A DNA stretch of 58,196 nucleotides, taken from positions 45,862 to 104,057 of the forward strand of contig KQ959274.1 of assembly GCA_001552775.1 (NCBI GenBank). Direction: 5' to 3'. The first letter of the stretch is position 1; the number at the start of each line of letters is the position of its first letter. This DNA comes from Bacteroidales bacterium KA00251. GTDB taxonomy: Bacteria; Bacteroidota; Bacteroidia; Bacteroidales; Porphyromonadaceae. This document shows positions 52,935-58,196 of the stretch, in pieces. Below the pieces are notes generated by a model that saw nothing but the letters and a program-made list of their open reading frames with translations, ran no database searches and was not told the DNA's origin. A program made the position numbers and the translations under genes.

Positions 52935-53822
52935 ATGAAGAAAGCATTTGTTTTTCCTGGGCAAGGTGCCCAATTTGTAGGGATGGGACTCCCTCTATAC
53001 GAAAGTAATGAAAAGGCTAAGGCCCTCTTTGACGAGGCCGATCGTATCTTGGGATTTTCTATTACGGAAGAGATGTTTCGAGGCTCTGACGAAGGCTTGA
53101 GACAAACTAAGGTCACACAGCCTGCAGTCTTTTTGCACTCCGTAGCAGTAGCGGTAGCTATGGGCAAGGATTTTGCCCCTGATATGGTAGCCGGACACTC
53201 TTTAGGAGAGTTTTCTGCATTGGTTTCGGCCAAGGCTCTTTCCTTTGAAGATGGTTTGAAACTCGTGTCTGCGAGGGCGATGGCTATGCAAAAAGCTTGC
53301 GAGCAGCATCCCTCTACTATGGCTGCTATTCTTGGATTAACCGATGAAAAAGTCAAAGAGATTTGCCAAGGTATCACAGAGGAAGTGGTCGTTGCGGCAA
53401 ACTTCAATTCTCCAGGACAAGTGGTTATATCGGGTACCCAAGAGGGGATCAAGATCGCTTGTGAAAAAATGAAGGAAGCTGGAGCAAAGCGAGCTCTTCC
53501 CCTAAAAGTAGGAGGTGCTTTTCACTCTCCTCTTATGGAGCCCGCTCGTCAAGAGCTTGCAGAAGCTATTGAGAAGACTGTTTTTCATCAGCCTATTTGT
53601 CCTATCTATCAAAATGTGGTGGCTTCTGCTGTAGTCGCTCCGGAAGAAATAAAGGCCAACTTGCTAAAGCAACTTACAGCTCCCGTACGATGGACAGAGA
53701 CAATCCGCCAAATGGTAGCCGATGGAGCCACTCATTTCATGGAGTGTGGTCCTGGTAAAGTACTACAAGGTCTCATCTCAAAGATTGCCCCCGAGGTGAC
53801 CGTGGAAGGAAGAGAGCAATAA
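52935..53822 (+). CDS. fabD: Malonyl-CoA:ACP transacylase
   Basis: The 295-residue enzyme has the N-terminal FPGQGAQFVGMG, the nucleophile motif GHSLGEFSAL (Ser89), and the catalytic His in GGAFHSPLM (His197). It also has QNVVASAV and MECGPGKVLQGL typical of FabD. It loads malonyl groups onto acyl carrier protein for fatty acid synthesis. It stands apart from other fab genes, 31 bases after pepD. Confidence 0.97.
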   Translation: MKKAFVFPGQGAQFVGMGLPLYESNEKAKALFDEADRILGFSITEEMFRGSDEGLRQTKVTQPAVFLHSVAVAVAMGKDFAPDMVAGHSLGEFSALVSAKALSFEDGLKLVSARAMAMQKACEQHPSTMAAILGLTDEKVKEICQGITEEVVVAANFNSPGQVVISGTQEGIKIACEKMKEAGAKRALPLKVGGAFHSPLMEPARQELAEAIEKTVFHQPICPIYQNVVASAVVAPEEIKANLLKQLTAPVRWTETIRQMVADGATHFMECGPGKVLQGLISKIAPEVTVEGREQ

Positions 53823-53843
53823 AATAATAAACTAACAGAGAGA

Positions 53844-53869
53844 GAGAGTCCCTTCAAAAAGGGACTCTC
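53844..53869 (+). terminator. Hairpin between fabD and trxB
   Basis: GAGAGTCCC pairs perfectly with GGGACTCTC around an 8-base loop. A run of GA repeats precedes it and there is little U-tract, so read-through into trxB is possible. Confidence 0.5.
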
Positions 53870-53885
53870 CAAAGATAAAACAAGA

Positions 53886-54833
53886 ATGAATATGCCAAAG
53901 CATGCACGCTGTCTGATACTAGGAGCAGGACCTGCTGGCTATACGGCAGCTATATATGCCTCACGAGCCAATCTTGCCCCTGTACTTTATGAAGGATTGC
54001 AGCCTGGAGGACAGCTTACCACAACGACAGAGGTGGAAAACTTCCCAGGTTATCCACAAGGCGTAACAGGCCCTCAATTGATGCAGGAGATCCGTGCACA
54101 AGCTGAGCGATTTGGTACCGATATCAGGAGTGGAGTTGCCACTTCAGTAGACTTTTCTAAGAAGCCCTACCGCGTTACGATCAATGGAGAGCAAGAAATC
54201 TCTTGTGATAGTCTCATTGTGGCTACAGGAGCCTCTGCAAAATACCTCGGACTGCCTGATGAGGAAAAATATGCAGGCCAAGGCGTCTCTGCATGTGCCA
54301 CCTGTGATGGATTCTTTTATAGAAATAGACGTGTAGCTGTAGTGGGCGGTGGCGATACGGCTTGTGAAGAAGCTCTTTACTTGTCTTCTATTGCCGAAAA
54401 AGTATATCTTATTGTAAGAAAGCCTTTCTTGCGTGCCTCTAAGGTGATGCAGGAACGCGTCCTTAGTAGTCCCAAGATAGAGGTTCTTTTTGAGCACAAT
54501 ACGCTTGGTCTCTTTGGCGAAAATGGTGTAGAAGGAGCTCATCTTGTTTTCAGAAAAGGAGAAAGTGATGAGAAGAAAGTTGATATCGCTATAGATGGTT
54601 TTTTCCTCGCAATCGGACATAGACCCAATACGGACTTTCTTAAAGGAAAGGTAGACCTCAACGAAGCCGGATACATCGTTACTTCAGGCACGACCTCCTT
54701 GACCAATGTGGAAGGGGTATTTGCCGCTGGTGATGTGGCAGACCCTCGCTATAGACAGGCGATTACAAGTGCTGGGTCGGGTTGTAAGGCAGCTATGGAT
54801 GCCGAAAAGTATTTGATGGAGCATAGTCTTTGA
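53886..54833 (+). CDS. trxB: Thioredoxin-disulfide reductase
   Basis: The 315-residue flavoprotein has an N-terminal FAD motif (LGAGPAGYTAAIYASRA, residues 12-28), the redox pair CATC (137 and 140) in the NADPH domain, the NADPH motif VVGGGDTACEEALYL, and the C-terminal FAD motif GVFAAGDVADPRYRQAITSAGSG. It reduces thioredoxin with NADPH, which in turn can supply DsbD. In-frame ATG 53892 is an alternative start. It probably belongs to the OxyR-linked redox set, though no binding site is seen. Confidence 0.96.
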   Translation: MNMPKHARCLILGAGPAGYTAAIYASRANLAPVLYEGLQPGGQLTTTTEVENFPGYPQGVTGPQLMQEIRAQAERFGTDIRSGVATSVDFSKKPYRVTINGEQEISCDSLIVATGASAKYLGLPDEEKYAGQGVSACATCDGFFYRNRRVAVVGGGDTACEEALYLSSIAEKVYLIVRKPFLRASKVMQERVLSSPKIEVLFEHNTLGLFGENGVEGAHLVFRKGESDEKKVDIAIDGFFLAIGHRPNTDFLKGKVDLNEAGYIVTSGTTSLTNVEGVFAAGDVADPRYRQAITSAGSGCKAAMDAEKYLMEHSL

Positions 54834-54875
54834 TAGGAGAAGAGACTAAAGGTAAGTTTTGTGTAACATTTTATT

Positions 54876-54901
54876 CTAGGGGCGGCTTGCACCGCTCCTA
54901 G
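54876..54901 (+). terminator. Hairpin after trxB
   Basis: CTAGGGGCGG pairs with CCGCTCCTAG (one G-U pair) around CTTGCA. It lies 43 bases after the stop codon, with only AAAAGTAAATA following, so this is a moderate candidate. Confidence 0.45.
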
Positions 54902-54947
54902 AAAAGTAAATAAGGAGTAGTGTAGCGACTTTACGCCATATTGCATT

Positions 54948-55688
54948 ATGAAAGAAGGAAATCAGAGAATAGCGATTGCTATAATTCTTGCTTTTGGCTT
55001 CGTCGTGGGCCTGGTGTGGGCCTCGAGCAACTTTAAGGAAAGCAGACGTCAAGCAAAAGAGATTACCGTAACGGGCAATGCCGAGAAAAACATTTCCAGC
55101 GATGTGGTAGTGTGGAATGCTTATTTCGGACTAAAAGGACAAAAAAACTTGCAAGAAGCCTACAAAAAACTTGCAGAGCAGACCAATATTGTAAGGGATT
55201 TTTTCCGAAGTAAAGGTATTGCAGATTCTACGGTCACTTTTGAAAGCATTTCTCTAGATGATGAAAGAGACAGTAAGCGGGTTGATGGCGAGTGGGTGTC
55301 CTTTTCTACAGGCTTTTCGCTTACGCAAAGTGTGAGAATCTTCTCTTCGGATATTGATCTCGTTGAAAAGTTGTCTAGAGAGGTAAGCGAATTGATTGAT
55401 AAAGGTCTTTATATCAATTCCTCAAGCCCCCAGTACTATTATTCCAAACTCGAAGAGTCAAAGCATGAACTCTTGGAGATGGCTAGTCGAGATGCTCTAT
55501 CCCGCGCTAAAGCAATTGCAACTGGAAGCAATCAAAGTGTTGGCAAGCTACTTCGCTCTCAGATGGGAGTTTTCCAGATCGTAGGTTATTACGAAAATGA
55601 GGATTATTCGTGGGGTGGTAATTTCAATACAACTAGTCGCGAGAAAACAATCTCTGTGACCGTAAAAAGTACCTATGCGGTGCATTAA
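54948..55688 (+). CDS. SIMPL domain-containing protein (DUF541)
   Basis: The 246-residue product has one N-terminal membrane segment (residues 8-26). A SIMPL domain follows, beginning ITVTGNAEKNISSDVVVW and including AYKKLAEQTNIVRDFFRSKGI and ASRDALSRAKAIATGSNQSVGKLL. It is anchored and probably periplasmic. SIMPL proteins such as YggE are linked to stress tolerance, but their activity is unknown. Its end overlaps the next gene by 14 bases. Confidence 0.85.
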   Translation: MKEGNQRIAIAIILAFGFVVGLVWASSNFKESRRQAKEITVTGNAEKNISSDVVVWNAYFGLKGQKNLQEAYKKLAEQTNIVRDFFRSKGIADSTVTFESISLDDERDSKRVDGEWVSFSTGFSLTQSVRIFSSDIDLVEKLSREVSELIDKGLYINSSSPQYYYSKLEESKHELLEMASRDALSRAKAIATGSNQSVGKLLRSQMGVFQIVGYYENEDYSWGGNFNTTSREKTISVTVKSTYAVH

Positions 55689-56814
55689 GTACAGTTTACT
55701 TTGGGGAGTAGTGCTCCTTGTAGGGGTAGTTTGTTTTCCCCTAAAAGCTCAAGTGCATAGTGCTATAGAGAGGGTTGATTCTCTTCTTTCGGAAGGCTCT
55801 CTAGCAGAGGCTGCTACTCTCATTGACGCATTGCAGGAAGAGCTGGGGGATAAAAAGCAGGATGCCCTTTTACTCCGAGAGATAAAGCTCTCTTTCCTTC
55901 AAGGCGATCCCTACACAGCTCTGGCTAGGACTAGTGCTCTCTCTAAGAAGTTTCTTAAAAAAGAGGAGGTAAGGTCGCTCTTGGCAGCTCTTTTGTATCA
56001 TTCTTATCGCTTTGAGGATTTGTCCACTTTACAAGAAGCACCAAAAGGAAAAGTAAAATCAAAGGGAAATGGGTATTTCCCAAAAAGACTGCTGGAGCAA
56101 GCAGAGCGCGCTGAACGCCTTGTGGAAAGTGCGCAACTCCTAGAAGTGGTAGATAGTTTTACGGTATCTCATTTGGAGGATCTTAGACATGCTTCAGGTC
56201 TCTCTTCTGAGGTGGGAGAATTGAGCTTCGGAACAGGGACTGAAGACTATCGCTATACCACGGCTCTTGGTTTTGAAACGTTTACTCATCGTATTGGAGA
56301 TGATGGCAAAAATCATATTTTCTACGTTAAGAAAACAGCATCAGGAGAAATTTTAGAAGAGAGAGAGCTTGAGGAGCTTCATCTCCCAGGAGGAGAGTAT
56401 TTCCCCATACTTCGTCAGGATGGCCAGTCAATCCTTTTTGCTTCCCCTACAGGAGCGATTGACCTTGACTTAACGGCACAGGAAAATGGAGATTTCTCCG
56501 AAGGAATAGGAGGATTGGATCTTTATATGTCTCGAAGAGACCCTCATACGGGAAAGTTTCAAGTACCAACGTTATTGGGGATGCCTTTCAATTCCCCTTC
56601 AGACGACTTGATACTCCTGTACGACGACTTTTACCATGTGGGACTATTGGTCACGACCCGTTTTGCAAGAAAGGGTTTTTACAATTGTTACCGCTTTGTG
56701 ATGTCTGAGACCGCTCCTCCCCTTCCCACAAATGACTACGAACTGAAAAAGAAATATGCTGCTCTTCGTCCCTGGAGATTGAGAGAGCAGCGCGCTCAAT
56801 CTATTGCAGAATAA
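55675..56814 (+). CDS. PD40-type beta-propeller protein with helical N-terminus
   Basis: The 379-residue product has a signal peptide (residues 1-25, ending LKAQ). A helical TPR-like region of about 90 residues (LLSEGSLAEAATLIDALQEEL, then AARTSALSKKF-like repeats) is followed by a beta-rich C-terminal half with PD40-like strands (FPILRQDGQSILFASPTG, GLDLYMSRRDPHTGKF, FNSPSDDLILLYDD). This arrangement recalls PD40 subunits of the T9SS/gliding machinery (PorE-like), but it lacks an OmpA domain and I cannot assign a role. The start lies inside the end of the SIMPL gene. Confidence 0.65.
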   Translation: MRCIKYSLLWGVVLLVGVVCFPLKAQVHSAIERVDSLLSEGSLAEAATLIDALQEELGDKKQDALLLREIKLSFLQGDPYTALARTSALSKKFLKKEEVRSLLAALLYHSYRFEDLSTLQEAPKGKVKSKGNGYFPKRLLEQAERAERLVESAQLLEVVDSFTVSHLEDLRHASGLSSEVGELSFGTGTEDYRYTTALGFETFTHRIGDDGKNHIFYVKKTASGEILEERELEELHLPGGEYFPILRQDGQSILFASPTGAIDLDLTAQENGDFSEGIGGLDLYMSRRDPHTGKFQVPTLLGMPFNSPSDDLILLYDDFYHVGLLVTTRFARKGFYNCYRFVMSETAPPLPTNDYELKKKYAALRPWRLREQRAQSIAE

Positions 56815-56846
56815 TAAGAATAACCCCCCCAATAAATTTTGAAACT

Positions 56847-57728
56847 ATGGAAAAAAGAATTATCCCCTCCAGCGAAATGATCATCAATAGCGATGGGTCA
56901 ATTTTCCACCTACATATCAAACCAGAGCAACTTGCTGATAAAGTTGTACTGTGTGGAGACCCTAGTCGAGTAAAACTTATAGGCGATCATTTCTCAGAAA
57001 TAGAGTGCGATGTACAAAGTAGAGAGTTTCGTACGATAACGGGAAAATACAAAGGAAAAAGAATTACAGCACAAAGCCATGGAATTGGTTGTGACAACAT
57101 TGAAATTGTTGCCAATGAACTAGACATGCTCGCCAATTTCGATTTTGAGAAGCGTTGCGTAAAGGATGATTTCCGTCAACTGACCATGGTGCGAGTGGGC
57201 ACTTCTGGTGGATTGCAACCAGAGACCCCTATCGGTACCTTTGTAGCAGCAGAGCGTGCAATTGGTTTTGATGGGGTGGCTTACTTTTATGCCCATAGCG
57301 AAAAGGTAAGAGATCTTGACTTTGAAAGGGCTCTAATTGACCAATTGGAATGGAAACTAGACGGACTGAAGCCTTATGTAGCTATCTCCGACCCTAGTCT
57401 TATTGAGCAAATTGTAGGAAACGATGGAAAGATCCTACGAGGAAACACTATCGCCGCTAATGGATTCTATGGTCCACAAGGAAGAAAACTCCGCTTGCCT
57501 CTAACCGATGAAAATCTTAATGAGAAGATTGAATCCTTTAATTACGAGGGATCTAAAATTACCAACTTTGAAATGGAGAGCAGTGCTCTAGCTCTTTTAT
57601 CTTCTCTTCTTGGTCACCGTGCAATGACGGTATGTGCGATTATTGCAGGAAGGCAAAACCTTAATATGAACACCAATTATGTGGGAAGTATTGAGGATCT
57701 TATAGAAATCGTACTAGATAGAATATAA
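56847..57728 (+). CDS. Nucleoside phosphorylase (uridine phosphorylase-like)
   Basis: The 293-residue protein belongs to PNP_UDP_1: VVLCGDPSRVKLIGDHF at 34, the phosphate loop VRVGTSGGLQPETPIGTFV near 120, and the ribose/nucleobase-binding FEMESSALALLSSLLGH near 246. Phosphorylases of this kind convert nucleoside and phosphate to base and ribose-1-phosphate. The overall pattern suits uridine phosphorylase, but the base preference is not certain. It is followed at 8 bases by a small membrane protein gene. Confidence 0.85.
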   Translation: MEKRIIPSSEMIINSDGSIFHLHIKPEQLADKVVLCGDPSRVKLIGDHFSEIECDVQSREFRTITGKYKGKRITAQSHGIGCDNIEIVANELDMLANFDFEKRCVKDDFRQLTMVRVGTSGGLQPETPIGTFVAAERAIGFDGVAYFYAHSEKVRDLDFERALIDQLEWKLDGLKPYVAISDPSLIEQIVGNDGKILRGNTIAANGFYGPQGRKLRLPLTDENLNEKIESFNYEGSKITNFEMESSALALLSSLLGHRAMTVCAIIAGRQNLNMNTNYVGSIEDLIEIVLDRI

Positions 57729-57736
57729 GCGTAGCT

Positions 57737-58009
57737 ATGTTGTGGAATATTATCTTGTGGATCCTCATTGGCTTCGTGGTAGGGTGGCTTGCAAGACTTG
57801 TTAGTCCCCGTAGGATGCCAAAAGGATTTTGGAAAACGACCTTAGTGGGTGTAGTAGGTTCAGTAGTGGGAGGTGGTATTGCCAATCTTCTGGAACTTGA
57901 TGCAAAAGGTGCGAGTCCTGGCAATTTCAACTTTTGGTCGATCGTCGTGGCGGTAGTTGGTGCTATCGTTGTTATGTGGATCCTAGGACTCCTAAGAAAA
58001 GGGCGCTAG
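57737..58009 (+). CDS. GlsB/YeaQ/YmgE-family small membrane protein
   Basis: The 90-residue protein has three membrane segments and the family pattern LWIWILIGFVVGWLARLVSP-like (ILIGFVVGWLARLVSPRR), WKTTLVGVVGSVVGGGIANLL and a last helix (WSIVVAVVGAIVVMWILG). These transglycosylase-associated or stress-response proteins have no proven enzymatic function. The gene starts 8 bases after the nucleoside phosphorylase. Confidence 0.85.
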   Translation: MLWNIILWILIGFVVGWLARLVSPRRMPKGFWKTTLVGVVGSVVGGGIANLLELDAKGASPGNFNFWSIVVAVVGAIVVMWILGLLRKGR

Positions 58010-58084
58010 TAGAGAGAAGAAACAAGAAGTTCTATAGCTAAGAAGAGTAGTCATTGCTAGGCAATAGACCGCTTTTAAATTAAG

Positions 58085-58141
58085 ACCTAAAGAGTTTCCC
58101 TGAAGGTTATGCCTTTGGAAAATCTTTAGGTTCTTTTATTT
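58085..58141 (+). terminator. Terminator after the GlsB/YeaQ gene
   Basis: ACCTAAAGAGTTTCC pairs with GGAAAATCTTTAGGT (one mismatch), with an inner AAGG/CCTT hairpin, followed by TCTTTTATTT. It is a good intrinsic terminator. Confidence 0.8.
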
Positions 58142-58145
58142 GAAA

Positions 58146-58196
58146 GTACCGAGAGATTAAAATAAAAGTACCGAGAGATTAAATTAAAAGTACCGA
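58146..58196. repeat. 22-bp tandem repeats running off the right edge
   Basis: GTACCGAGAGATTAAA starts at 58146 and 58168, and a third copy begins at 58190 and is cut by the window end. The exact period is 22. The core CCGAGAGATT is shared with the left-edge cluster (137-203). There are no spacers, so it is not a CRISPR. Confidence 0.85.

Noticed and set aside
1-58196. Defence island, biosynthetic cluster, prophage or integrated plasmid
   Set aside because: I looked for nucleases, helicase-methylase sets, toxin-antitoxin pairs, integrases and large synthases on both strands and saw none. Nearly all coding space is core genes.

Overview
The window comes from a Bacteroidales bacterium, most likely a Porphyromonas species. 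Three things point there. Gene starts lack Shine-Dalgarno motifs but are repeatedly preceded by the Bacteroidetes sigma-ABfr -7 element TAnnTTTG. Two surface leucine-rich-repeat proteins end in type IX secretion (Por) sorting tails. The gene content (DUF3822-rsmD, DUF3078, DUF4374, a bsp/InlJ-like LRR set, and an S10-spc-alpha operon with map and infA after secY but no adk) is typical of the order. The genus is an inference; no 16S gene is present.

Layout. 1-8.4 kb: repeat remnants, an LRR surface protein, a YidE/AspT-type transporter, MarC, a small lipoprotein, a proline-dehydrogenase-fold protein that has lost its active-site motifs, a PaaI-like thioesterase and a conserved membrane-anchored protein. 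8.4-13.5 kb: DUF3822-rsmD, pnp and gcvT. 13.5-14.9 kb: a scarred zone with a MITE-like element, hairpin repeats and a 5'-truncated DUF4374 gene, next to a tilS that lacks its C-terminal domain. 16-20 kb (minus strand): a second LRR/T9SS protein and a DUF3078 outer-membrane protein. 20-24.5 kb (minus): a likely operon glnS-dedA-oxyR-tdh. 25.2-43.9 kb: one uninterrupted ribosomal superoperon, rpsL-rpsG-fusA-S10-spc-secY-map-infA-rpmJ-alpha-rpoA-rplQ, ending in a clear terminator. 44-48.3 kb: a divIC/ftsB-like gene, a small membrane protein, a pseudouridine synthase and a DsbD-type reductase. 48.3-49.5 kb: tRNA-Ser(CGA), a 13-bp VNTR, a DUF438-like gene broken by a stop codon, and a cupin. 49.5-58 kb: ksgA diverging from a flippase-like membrane protein, then pepD, fabD, trxB, a SIMPL protein, a PD40 protein, a nucleoside phosphorylase and a GlsB/YeaQ membrane protein. 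The window closes on 22-bp tandem repeats.

How it works together. Most of the window is core translation and housekeeping. Redox genes (oxyR, trxB, dsbD) and amino-acid catabolism genes (tdh, gcvT, pepD) fit an asaccharolytic, peptide-fermenting anaerobe that must survive oxygen. I found no convincing new multi-gene system. The most notable signals are the degenerate proline dehydrogenase, the family of intergenic palindromes and MITE-like copies, the 22-bp repeats at both window edges, the deletion scar between tilS and the DUF4374 remnant, and the set of zinc-free ribosomal proteins.
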